From positions 1 to 7,788 of the forward strand of contig JANELJ010000095.1 in assembly GCA_024511395.1 (NCBI GenBank): a DNA stretch of 7,788 bases. The letters are read 5' to 3'. Shown here one piece after another: positions 1 through 7,788 of the stretch. The notes beneath the pieces are model-generated. The model saw only the letters and a list, made by a program, of their open reading frames with translations, ran no database searches and had not been told where the DNA came from. Within the stretch, counting starts at the first letter, position 1. Each line of letters starts with the position of its first letter. The position numbers and the translations under genes were made by a program. Source of the stretch: Gammaproteobacteria bacterium. Its GTDB lineage: Bacteria; Pseudomonadota; Gammaproteobacteria; GRL18.

Positions 1-57
1 CATAACTTAAGAAAGATCCTCAATAAGCTCCGGCTTTTGTGGCTCAAAATTATTTCC

Positions 58-83
58 GGTTTGATGGGATATTTTATCAAACC
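58..83. repeat. Inverted repeat (8-bp arms) upstream of atp operon
   Basis: GGTTTGAT (58-65) and ATCAAACC (76-83) are perfect inverted copies around a 10-base centre. Two further G-U pairs are possible in RNA. No clear U-tract follows on either strand: the minus-strand side reads only ggaaataatttt. The element is therefore a weak terminator candidate for a gene outside the window, or a protein-binding dyad. It lies about 90 bp upstream of the predicted -35 box. The arms are seen directly; the function is unknown. Confidence 0.5.
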
Positions 84-98
84 AGAACAATCAGCCGC

Positions 99-127
99 TT
101 TAATCCTGGCTTGATGTCAGGCTTAAA
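99..127. repeat. Imperfect inverted repeat upstream of atp promoter
   Basis: TTTAATCCTG (99-108) pairs with CAGGCTTAAA (118-127), with one mismatch (T104/C122) and a 9-base loop. The loop contains GCTTGATG, which resembles GTTTGATG in the neighbouring dyad at 58-83. There is no U-tract, so a terminator is not well supported. It could be an operator or a transcript structure from the upstream gene. Confidence 0.4.
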
Positions 128-133
128 ACGGTA

Positions 134-143
134 TTATTCAGGT
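134..143 (-). repeat. Intergenic motif ACCTGAATAA, copy 1
   Basis: Read on the - strand these bases are ACCTGAATAA. The same 10-mer occurs on the + strand at 7318-7327 and 7747-7756, and I noticed no copy inside the atp genes. This copy lies about 32 bp upstream of the predicted -35 box of the atp promoter. The repetition is seen directly; a regulatory role is inference. Confidence 0.4.
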
Positions 144-174
144 TGAACTAAATATTAGAATATCGTTAATTTCA

Positions 175-203
175 TTGATCTAAGGCAATATTAACTTTAT
201 AAT
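175..203 (+). promoter_or_regulatory. Predicted sigma70 promoter of the atp operon
   Basis: TTGATC (175-180, 4 of 6 to TTGACA) is separated by exactly 17 bp from a perfect TATAAT (198-203). Transcription would begin near 210 and give a leader of about 50 nt before atpI. This is the best promoter-like sequence upstream of the operon, and the surrounding AT-rich DNA supports it. Start-site position is inferred. Confidence 0.65.
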
Positions 204-231
204 TCGCTGCACTATACGATATGGCTATAAT
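203..231 (+). promoter_or_regulatory. Possible second, weaker atp promoter
   Basis: A second perfect TATAAT lies at 226-231, but 17 bp upstream the -35 position holds only TTCGCT (203-208). If used, the transcript would start near 238, giving a leader of about 24 nt that begins at the 238-250 hairpin. Such AT-rich DNA yields chance -10 matches, so this is tentative. Confidence 0.22.
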
Positions 232-250
232 TGAATAGCCTGAAACAGGC
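223..250 (+). promoter_or_regulatory. Two overlapping, mutually exclusive leader hairpins
   Basis: GGCTAT (223-228) pairs perfectly with ATAGCC (235-240) around a 6-nt loop. GCCTG (238-242) pairs perfectly with CAGGC (246-250) around AAA. Both need bases 238-240, so only one can form at a time. The second hairpin abuts the weak Shine-Dalgarno AGGT (251-254) of atpI. This could tune translation of the first gene; switching is inferred. Confidence 0.35.
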
Positions 251-261
251 AGGTAAAGAAA

Positions 262-651
262 ATGAGTTTTGCAACTGTGGTCATGCGTCGAGTGGTACGC
301 AGACTGTTTGTTATACAGCTGGCACTGACTTTGATTATTGCTCTGAGTTACCTGACATTTCAAAGTTTAAATGGATTTTTTGCCGCAATATATGGCGGAA
401 GTATTACTCTGACAGGTACGCTGTTAATGGCTTGGCGGATAAGTCGCGCCGGTGAAGCTGGCTCTAAAGAGAAGCAGCAGGGTTATATCGAAATTTACGT
501 CGGCGTGGTGCAAAAGTTTATTTTAACTCTGGTTCTAATGGCTGTTGGAATGGGTGTTTTAAAGCTGGATCCCCTGGGGGTTCTGGTTGGTTTTGCTGTA
601 ACCCAGTTCAGTTTCGTTGCCAATAAAGTAGATACCCGATATCAGTCCTGA
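262..651 (+). CDS. atpI: ATP synthase assembly protein I (AtpI)
   Basis: This 129-residue inner-membrane protein is the first gene of the operon, the usual place of atpI. In studied bacteria AtpI assists c-ring assembly or stability and is not a stoichiometric part of the enzyme. Four hydrophobic segments are visible at about residues 15-33, 37-58, 84-101 and 104-121. A charged loop (about 59-77, SRAGEAGSKEKQQ) separates the two pairs. Length and topology match the E. coli protein (about 126 residues). The ATG at 262 has only a modest Shine-Dalgarno, AGGT at 251-254, 7 nt away and next to a leader hairpin, so low expression is likely. An internal Met at residue 8 is a possible alternative start. 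The gene is followed 46 nt later by atpB. Sequence conservation in this family is low, so the call rests on topology plus position. Confidence 0.9.
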   Translation: MSFATVVMRRVVRRLFVIQLALTLIIALSYLTFQSLNGFFAAIYGGSITLTGTLLMAWRISRAGEAGSKEKQQGYIEIYVGVVQKFILTLVLMAVGMGVLKLDPLGVLVGFAVTQFSFVANKVDTRYQS

Positions 652-679
652 ACTGGGTTGACAAAAAAGAATTTATTAA

Positions 680-1513
<834 letters not shown>

Positions 1514-1542
1514 ACTGGAAACACACGTTACAACGAATTCAA

Positions 1543-1582
1543 AAACTTTAAACATTTAAACTTTAAAACTTAGGAGAAACTA
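1543..1582 (+). promoter_or_regulatory. A/U-rich translation initiation region of atpE
   Basis: The 69-nt gap before atpE ends in an unstructured A/U-rich tract. It contains an exact 10-base direct repeat, AAACTTTAAA, at 1543-1552 and 1558-1567, then a strong Shine-Dalgarno AGGAG (1572-1576) 6 nt before the ATG. In E. coli a U/A-rich stretch just upstream of the atpE Shine-Dalgarno is a known translational enhancer that helps supply many c subunits per complex. The position and composition match that idea; enhancer activity here is inferred. Confidence 0.5.
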
Positions 1583-1861
1583 ATGGAAGCAATGGCTTTA
1601 GTTTATGGTTACACAGCAATTGCAGTAGGTATTATTCTGGCTGCAGCAGGTCTGGGTTCAGCACTGGGTTGGGGCTTAATCTGTTCCAAGTTCCTGGAAG
1701 GTATTGCACGTCAACCTGAAATGCGTCCTCAGTTAATGGGTCAGATGCTATTTACCGGTGGTCTGATGGAAGCATTTCCAATGATCGTTCTGGGTATGGC
1801 AATGTGGTTTGTATTTGCGAATCCGTTTGCTGATGCTGTTAAAGCCTCTGTTGGCGGTTAA
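1583..1861 (+). CDS. atpE: F1Fo ATP synthase subunit c (proteolipid)
   Basis: Subunit c is the hairpin protein whose oligomer forms the rotating membrane ring. Residues 7-37 form helix 1 with the glycine-rich packing motif AGLGSALGWG. ARQPE (42-46) is the polar loop that contacts gamma and epsilon, and helix 2 runs about 50-80. The ion-carrying carboxylate is E63 in GGLMEAFPMI; E. coli uses Asp61. A64 follows, and W30 sits where sodium-type c subunits have Gln. The Gln/Ser-Thr sodium ligands are therefore absent and proton coupling is inferred. At 92 residues it is longer than the E. coli protein (79), with extra N- and C-terminal residues (tail FADAVKASVGG). The helix 1 and RPQLMGQM segments look unlike common gammaproteobacterial c subunits. 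From memory they resemble Acidithiobacillus-type sequences, a point I could not check. The ATG at 1583 follows a strong AGGAG. Confidence 0.97.
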   Translation: MEAMALVYGYTAIAVGIILAAAGLGSALGWGLICSKFLEGIARQPEMRPQLMGQMLFTGGLMEAFPMIVLGMAMWFVFANPFADAVKASVGG

Positions 1862-1895
1862 TTGACTGTTTTTGACGTACGCAGTAAAAAGTACG
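1862..1895 (+). promoter_or_regulatory. atpE-atpF gap: weak hairpin and promoter-like boxes
   Basis: In this 74-nt gap CGTAC (1876-1880) can pair with GTACG (1891-1895) around a 10-base loop. TTGACT (1862-1867) and TAAAAA (1885-1890) are spaced by 17 bp like a weak promoter. The hairpin could protect the upstream atpE part of the mRNA, and the boxes could give some internal initiation. Both are weak matches and may be chance. Confidence 0.2.
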
Positions 1896-1935
1896 AAACA
1901 AAAGTATTAACTTAACAAACAACAGGAATTAGGCG

Positions 1936-2406
1936 ATGAGCATTACCGCAACCCTGATAGGCCAGATAATAACCTTTGCGATATTGGTCTGGTTCATAGG
2001 TAAATATCTCTGGGGTCCAATGACCCAGATGATGGACGATCGTAAGAAGCGTATTGCCGATGGTCTTGCTGCTGCTGAGCGTGGTATTCACGAGCAGGAG
2101 CTAGCAGAGCAAAAAGCAGCTCAACATATTAAAGAAGCTAAAGAGCAGGCAGCAGAAATACTTGCTCAGGCACAGAAATGTGCGGCGGAAATAATAGAAG
2201 AAGCTAAAATTGATGCCAAGGCCGAAGGTGAACGTCTGATTACAACTGCAAATGCTGAGATTGAACAGGAAGTGAATCGTGCAAAAGAATCATTGCGTGC
2301 CCAGGTGGTGGATATCACCGTAGCGGCAGCAGGCAAGATCATCAAGAAAGAGATCGATGCTAAAGCACATGGCGACTTGTTAAAAGATGTTGTTGGGCAA
2401 CTCTAA
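1936..2406 (+). CDS. atpF: F1Fo ATP synthase subunit b
   Basis: Two copies of b form the peripheral stalk that joins subunit a to delta and alpha, acting as the stator. The 156-residue length equals that of E. coli b. A single N-terminal membrane helix lies at about residues 4-26. It is followed by the conserved MMDDRKKRIADGLAAAE region with R36, the residue that matches functionally important Arg36 of E. coli. Residues from about 30 to 130 are long, charged, Ala/Glu/Lys-rich helix typical of the dimerising stalk. The C-terminus (VAAAGKIIKKEIDAKAHGDLL) resembles the delta-binding end. The ATG at 1936 is preceded by AGGAA (1924-1928) 7 nt away. atpH follows after 23 nt. There is one b gene only and no b' paralogue, as expected for a gammaproteobacterium. 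Confidence 0.97.
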   Translation: MSITATLIGQIITFAILVWFIGKYLWGPMTQMMDDRKKRIADGLAAAERGIHEQELAEQKAAQHIKEAKEQAAEILAQAQKCAAEIIEEAKIDAKAEGERLITTANAEIEQEVNRAKESLRAQVVDITVAAAGKIIKKEIDAKAHGDLLKDVVGQL

Positions 2407-2429
2407 TTTATGAGAATCAGGACTAAATA

Positions 2430-2966
2430 ATGGCAGAAATAAGTACATTAGCAAGACCTTATGCTCAGACAATCTTTTCTCTGGCACTTGTCGATAACAA
2501 TCTTAAAGTATGGTCTGACAAGCTGGCTCTTTTAAAAGAAGTAGTTTCGAATGAAACCATGACCGAAGTGATTTCCAATCCGGATATTTCTAATGAGCAG
2601 GTTATCGACCTGTTTAAGGAAATCTGTAAGGATGAACTGGATGAGCAGAGTATTAATTTCCTCAAACTGGCGGCAGAAAATGGTCGTCTGGATATTATTC
2701 CTGATATAGCTGATATGTATGAAGCACTGCGTGCGGATGCGGAAGGCAGTATCGAGGCCCAGGTTATTTCAGCGTATGCTGTCAATGCGACTCAGAAAAA
2801 GAGCATTGCAGAAGCACTGAAAAAGAAATTAGGTCGTGACGTGACAATTACCACCAAAACCGACAAGTCGTTACTAGGTGGAGTCATCATTCGCGCAGGC
2901 GACATGGTTATTGACGGCTCAGTAAAAACACAACTGGAAAAAATTACCCATGCCCTGATGAGCTAG
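2430..2966 (+). CDS. atpH: F1Fo ATP synthase subunit delta (OSCP)
   Basis: Delta sits on top of F1 and links alpha3beta3 to the b dimer. The 178 residues compare with 177 in E. coli. The N-terminal helical domain opens with the typical ISTLARPYAQTIFSLA (residues 4-19). The C-terminal signature of the OSCP/delta family appears as LLGGVIIRAGDMVIDGS at 148-164, followed by VKTQLEKI. The start ATG at 2430 has CAGGA (2418-2422) 7 nt upstream. The stop TAG at 2964 is followed by a 39-nt gap to atpA. An antisense open frame exists across the N-terminal half but has no independent support. Nothing in the protein is unusual for the family. Confidence 0.97.
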   Translation: MAEISTLARPYAQTIFSLALVDNNLKVWSDKLALLKEVVSNETMTEVISNPDISNEQVIDLFKEICKDELDEQSINFLKLAAENGRLDIIPDIADMYEALRADAEGSIEAQVISAYAVNATQKKSIAEALKKKLGRDVTITTKTDKSLLGGVIIRAGDMVIDGSVKTQLEKITHALMS

Positions 2967-3005
2967 GTAAGAGACACTAGCAAGTCGGAACAAGAGGATT
3001 AAAAA

Positions 3006-4547
3006 ATGCAATTAAATCCATCAGAAATTAGCGACCTGATCAAAAGTCGTATAGAAAATTTTGATGTAACAACCGAAGCAAATACAGAAGGTACTGTGGT
3101 CAGTCTGGCCGATGGTATTGCTCTGATTCACGGTTTAAGTGACGTAATGTCAGGGGAAATGATTGAATTTCCCGGTAACACCTTTGGTATGGCTCTGAAT
3201 CTGGAGCGTGATTCAGTCGGTGCCGTAATTTTAGGTGACTATAAGCACATTTCAGAAGGCGATAAGGTTAAATGTACCGGCCGTATTCTGGAAGTGCCCG
3301 TTGGTGAGGCTTTATTAGGTCGTGTGGTTGATTCACTGGGTAACCCCATTGACGGCAAAGGTCCGATTGATTCCAAGGAGACTTCTTCTATTGAAAAAAT
3401 CGCACCGGGCGTAATTTCCCGCCAGTCGGTTGATCAGCCGGTACAGACCGGTCTGAAATCTGTTGATGCCATGGTACCAATTGGTCGAGGTCAGCGTGAA
3501 CTGATTATTGGTGACCGCCAGACGGGTAAAACAGCCGTTGCGGTAGATGCTATTATCAACCAGAAAGATTCCGGCATTAAATGTATTTATGTCGCGGTTG
3601 GCCAGAAAGCTTCTTCTATTGCTTCAGTGGTTCGTAAGCTGGAAGAATTCGGTGCCATGGAAAACACTATTGTTGTTGCAGCAACGGCTTCCGATGCAGC
3701 GGCTATGCAATATATTGCACCTTACTCAGGTTGTGCCATGGGCGAATATTTCCGTGACCTGGGTGAAGATGCTCTGATTATTTATGATGACTTAACCAAG
3801 CAGGCCTGGGCTTATCGTCAGGTTTCCCTGTTATTACGTCGTCCACCAGGTCGTGAAGCGTATCCGGGTGATGTATTCTATCTGCATTCCCGTCTGCTGG
3901 AACGTGCCTCACGCGTCAATGCCGAGTTTGTGGAAAAAGCCACCAACGGTAAGGTTAAAGGTAAAACCGGTTCATTAACCGCTCTGCCGATTATTGAAAC
4001 CCAGGCTGGTGACGTATCCGCTTTCGTACCGACCAACGTAATTTCCATTACCGATGGTCAGATTTTCCTCGAAACCGATCTGTTTAACTCCGGTATCCGT
4101 CCTGCGATTAATGCCGGCCTGTCCGTATCCCGTGTAGGTGGTGCAGCACAGACCAAGATCATTAAGAAACTCGGTGGCGGTATTCGTCTTGACCTGGCTC
4201 AGTATCGTGAACTGGCAGCTTTTGCTCAGTTTGCCTCTGATCTGGATGAGGCAACCCGAAGCCAGATTGAACGGGGTCAGCGAGTGACTGAATTAATGAA
4301 ACAGACTCAGTACACACCCTATAGTGTGGCCCAGATGGCGGTTTCCCTGTTTGCAGCCACCAAAGGTTTTCTGGATGATGTGGATGTTGCCAAGATCGTT
4401 GATTTTGAAAATGCCCTGCAGGATTATGTTAAAGCCAACCACGCTGATTTAATGGATAAAATCAATGAGTCGGGAGATTATAACGACGACATTGAAAAAG
4501 CCCTGAATGAAGCCGTGACTGCATTCAAATCCAATAGTAGCTGGTAA
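3006..4547 (+). CDS. atpA: F1Fo ATP synthase subunit alpha
   Basis: Three alpha subunits alternate with beta in the F1 head. They bind nucleotide without catalysis and supply a catalytic arginine to the neighbouring beta site. The 513-residue length is identical to E. coli alpha. The order is an N-terminal beta-barrel (about 25-95), a nucleotide-binding core (about 96-380) and a C-terminal helical domain. The P-loop GDRQTGKT is at 169-176, with K175 as in E. coli. The arginine finger R376 lies in [13 protein letters not shown]. The family motif region [16 protein letters not shown] is intact, as are [19 protein letters not shown] (278-296) and the Walker B-type [10 protein letters not shown]. 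The start ATG at 3006 has AGAGGA (2993-2998) 7 nt upstream. The gene is 15 nt from atpG. No truncation or missing residue was seen. Confidence 0.99.
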   Translation: MQLNPSEISDLIKSRIENFDVTTEANTEGTVVSLADGIALIHGLSDVMSGEMIEFPGNTFGMALNLERDSVGAVILGDYKHISEGDKVKCTGRILEVPVGEALLGRVVDSLGNPIDGKGPIDSKETSSIEKIAPGVISRQSVDQPVQTGLKSVDAMVPIGRGQRELIIGDRQTGKTAVAVDAIINQKDSGIKCIYVAVGQKASSIASVVRKLEEFGAMENTIVVAATASDAAAMQYIAPYSGCAMGEYFRDLGEDALIIYDDLTKQAWAYRQVSLLLRRPPGREAYPGDVFYLHSRLLERASRVNAEFVEKATNGKVKGKTGSLTALPIIETQAGDVSAFVPTNVISITDGQIFLETDLFNSGIRPAINAGLSVSRVGGAAQTKIIKKLGGGIRLDLAQYRELAAFAQFASDLDEATRSQIERGQRVTELMKQTQYTPYSVAQMAVSLFAATKGFLDDVDVAKIVDFENALQDYVKANHADLMDKINESGDYNDDIEKALNEAVTAFKSNSSW

Positions 4548-4562
4548 ACAGGAGACCTGAGT

Positions 4563-6877
<2,315 letters not shown>

Positions 6878-6888
6878 GGAGAACTGTC

Positions 6889-7317
6889 ATGGCAATGACC
6901 ATGAAATTAAACATCGTCAGTGCTGAAAAAGAGCTCTTCTCTAATTTAGCCGAGATGGTGATTGTTCCAGGTGCAATGGGTGATCTGGGGATTTTACCTC
7001 AGCACTCCCAGTTATTGTCTACGCTCAAAGCCGGTGAAGTGGTTATTACCGAGCAGGGCGGCAATCAGGAGTCTATCTATATATCTGGTGGACTGCTGGA
7101 AGTTCAGCCTCATCTGGTAACCATTCTTTCTGATACGGCACTGCGTGCCAGTGATCTGGATGAACACGCTGCCAGAGAAGCAAAAGAACGTGCAGAAGAA
7201 GCTCTGCAGGATCAGGAATCCGGTATTGATTTTGCCAAGGCGGAAGCCTCACTGGCTGAAGCTATTGCCCAGCTTAAACTGATTGATAAATTGCGCAAAA
7301 AGCGCAAGGGACATTAA
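6889..7317 (+). CDS. atpC: F1Fo ATP synthase subunit epsilon
   Basis: Epsilon belongs to the rotor at the foot of gamma and can inhibit ATP hydrolysis through its C-terminal helices. The 142 residues compare with 139 in E. coli. The N-terminal beta-sandwich covers about residues 1-86, with VPGAMGDLGILPQHSQLLSTLK and YISGGLLEVQPHLVTILSDTA as conserved stretches. Two helices follow from about 91 to 137. In the region where some epsilon subunits bind ATP (I/LDxxRA), this protein has LDEHAA, so the arginine is absent and ATP binding by that motif is unlikely. The tail KLRKKRKGH is strongly basic. MAMTMKL at the start matches the E. coli MAMTYHL start, so ATG 6889 was preferred to ATG 6895 or 6901. 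AAGGAG (6876-6881) overlaps the atpD stop, 7 nt away. Confidence 0.98.
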   Translation: MAMTMKLNIVSAEKELFSNLAEMVIVPGAMGDLGILPQHSQLLSTLKAGEVVITEQGGNQESIYISGGLLEVQPHLVTILSDTALRASDLDEHAAREAKERAEEALQDQESGIDFAKAEASLAEAIAQLKLIDKLRKKRKGH

Positions 7318-7327
7318 ACCTGAATAA
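7318..7327 (+). repeat. Intergenic motif ACCTGAATAA, copy 2
   Basis: This copy begins directly after the atpC stop codon. With the next two bases it matches 7747-7758 over 12 bases (ACCTGAATAAAT). It overlaps a small palindrome, CTGAAT-aa-ATTCAG (7320-7333), which could form a 5-bp hairpin with a TAAA loop. The other copies are at 134-143 (- strand) and 7747-7756. Function is unknown. Confidence 0.4.
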
Positions 7328-7390
7328 ATTCAGTTGAAGCTTAGTGAGCTTGTAGATAAATCGCAGCAGATAATTTGTACCACAGAAATA

Positions 7391-7419
7391 AAAAAGGTCG
7401 TATTAAATACGACCTTTTT
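7391..7419. terminator. Bidirectional rho-independent terminator
   Basis: AAAAAGGTCGTA (7391-7402) and TACGACCTTTTT (7408-7419) are perfect 12-bp inverted arms around a short loop, and one more T-A pair is possible. The A-run on one side and T-run on the other give a U-tract after the hairpin whichever strand is transcribed. It lies 73 nt after atpC and 33 nt beyond the stop codon of the converging small gene. It can therefore end both transcripts. Confidence 0.9.
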
Positions 7420-7429
7420 CTGTTAGAGC

Positions 7430-7447
7430 TTTCTGATTATTCAGAAA
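7430..7447. repeat. Inverted repeat between terminator and small gene
   Basis: TTTCTGA (7430-7436) and TCAGAAA (7441-7447) are perfect 7-bp arms around TTAT. The element lies just past the stop of the - strand gene and before the strong terminator. Read on the - strand it includes CTGAATAA, a partial match to the intergenic motif. It may be a minor hairpin at the 3' end of the small transcript; there is no U-tract of its own. Confidence 0.4.
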
Positions 7448-7452
7448 AACAA

Positions 7453-7725
7453 TTATTTACTTAAAAACTCAGAATAATAACTGCTGAGCAATTCTCTTTT
7501 TTTGGGTTTTTTTATTAAAAACTCCAGTTCTTTATCAGAAACAGGTTTAGCTGTTTGTTCTTTATCACTCGCGATTGCCTTATCGAATTCTTTATAATAA
7601 TTATTTAAAACTGTTGAAGAAGTTTTCACTTCATAATCGATAGCAAGCGCGTCAGAATACGTTGTGCCAGAAATAAAAAAACTGAATGTAAACCCAATTA
7701 TATAAATTATAATTTTGTATAACAT
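7453..7725 (-). CDS. Small secreted/periplasmic protein of unknown function
   Basis: I do not recognise this 90-residue protein. The N-terminus looks like a signal peptide: MLYK, then a hydrophobic core IIIYIIGFTFSFFI (5-18), then an ALA site with likely signal peptidase I cleavage after A28. No Cys is present, so it is not a lipoprotein. The mature part of about 62 residues is hydrophilic and Lys/Glu/Ser-rich. It contains the pattern LxxYYxEF twice, at residues 40-47 (LNNYYKEF) and 80-87 (LSSYYSEF), exactly 40 apart, with a basic stretch KKPKKRE between them. The ATG at 7723-7725 has AGGA (complement of 7733-7736) 7 nt upstream, and its transcript would end at the 7391-7419 terminator. These features make it a credible gene. 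It is much more AT-rich than the atp genes and converges on them, so it is unlikely to be functionally linked to ATP synthase. A recent or lineage-specific origin is possible. Confidence 0.7.
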   Translation of the reverse strand: MLYKIIIYIIGFTFSFFISGTTYSDALAIDYEVKTSSTVLNNYYKEFDKAIASDKEQTAKPVSDKELEFLIKKPKKRELLSSYYSEFLSK

Positions 7726-7746
7726 TACAATGTCCTAATTAGTCCG

Positions 7747-7756
7747 ACCTGAATAA
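7747..7756 (+). repeat. Intergenic motif ACCTGAATAA, copy 3
   Basis: This third copy lies 21 bp upstream of the start codon of the small - strand gene, inside its likely 5' untranslated or promoter region. It matches copy 2 over 12 bases (7747-7758) and adjoins the 7753-7776 inverted repeat. A regulator site or a short duplicated sequence are both possible. Confidence 0.4.
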
Positions 7757-7776
7757 ATCATAGCGCATTGATTTAT
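7753..7776 (-). promoter_or_regulatory. Inverted repeat overlapping a possible -10 of the small gene
   Basis: ATAAATCA (7753-7760) and TGATTTAT (7769-7776) are perfect 8-bp arms around an 8-bp centre containing GCGC. On the - strand, TATGAT (complement of 7757-7762) could be a -10 box starting a transcript near 7750, about 25 nt before the ATG. No convincing -35 is visible before the window ends. A dyad over the -10 would suit an operator, but this is inference. Confidence 0.3.
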
Positions 7777-7788
7777 AAGGAAATATTG

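Noticed and set aside
1..114. Frame open from base 1 to a TGA at 112-114 (37 codons) that could be the end of an upstream gene
   Set aside because: The peptide is not recognisable and is too short to judge. Other frames close within the first 10 bases, so the upstream gene may equally end at 3-5 or 8-10.
172..455. Short ORFs on both strands overlapping the atp leader and the start of atpI
   Set aside because: They overlap the well-supported promoter and atpI, lack known motifs, and have unlikely protein composition.
658..663. Perfect TTGACA between atpI and atpB as an internal promoter
   Set aside because: No -10 box lies at 16-18 bp spacing. The nearest good match, TAAAAT at 677-682, is only 13 bp away.
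1670..1780. Sodium-coupled c subunit suggested by the Glu carboxylate
   Set aside because: The Gln in helix 1 and the Ser/Thr after the Glu that bind sodium are replaced by W30 and A64.
7777..7788. AAGGA followed by TTG at the right edge as the start of a further + strand gene
   Set aside because: The spacing is only 4 nt and no coding sequence is available after it. A start beyond the edge is possible but cannot be shown.
7318..7788. CRISPR array, tRNA, insertion sequence or riboswitch in the downstream region
   Set aside because: There are no regularly spaced repeats, no cloverleaf, no transposase fragment and no recognisable aptamer.

Overview
The window is a complete, canonical F1Fo ATP synthase operon on the + strand, in the order atpI-atpB-atpE-atpF-atpH-atpA-atpG-atpD-atpC (262-7317). 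After it come a bidirectional terminator and one small, unrecognised gene on the - strand (7453-7725). Gene order, subunit lengths (alpha 513, beta 458, b 156, delta 178, epsilon 142 residues) and many near-identical motifs point to a gammaproteobacterium of moderate to low GC. Genus and species cannot be read from this stretch. The c subunit looks less typical of the E. coli/Pseudomonas type: it carries Glu as the ion carrier, a Trp next to the site and a longer C-terminus.

Bases 1-261 hold no gene I can support. They contain two dyads (58-83, 99-127), a good sigma70-type promoter (TTGATC, 17 bp, TATAAT at 175-203) and a short leader. In that leader two hairpins (223-240 and 238-250) share bases and cannot form together. 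Then follow the Fo genes: atpI (assembly factor), atpB (a, GTG start), atpE (c, preceded by an A/U-rich repeated tract and a strong Shine-Dalgarno) and atpF (b). The F1 genes are atpH (delta), atpA (alpha), atpG (gamma, with a roughly 15-residue acidic/His-rich insertion), atpD (beta) and atpC (epsilon). Gaps of 11-74 nt and a Shine-Dalgarno before almost every gene fit one polycistronic mRNA.

The products form one machine. The a subunit and the c ring conduct ions across the inner membrane and turn gamma-epsilon. Rotation drives ATP synthesis in alpha3beta3, while b2-delta holds the stator. The carboxylate environment of c (E63 followed by Ala, with no Gln/Ser sodium ligands) suggests proton coupling.

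Downstream, 7391-7419 is a perfect AT-flanked hairpin that can end transcription from both sides. The convergent 90-residue ORF encodes an apparent secreted or periplasmic protein with a repeated LxxYYxEF motif. The sequence ACCTGAATAA occurs three times in the window, only in the intergenic ends (134-143, 7318-7327, 7747-7756), with a shorter match at 7437-7444. This is the most unexplained pattern here. I do not see a novel multi-gene system: this is mainly a housekeeping locus with some regulatory and lineage-specific curiosities.
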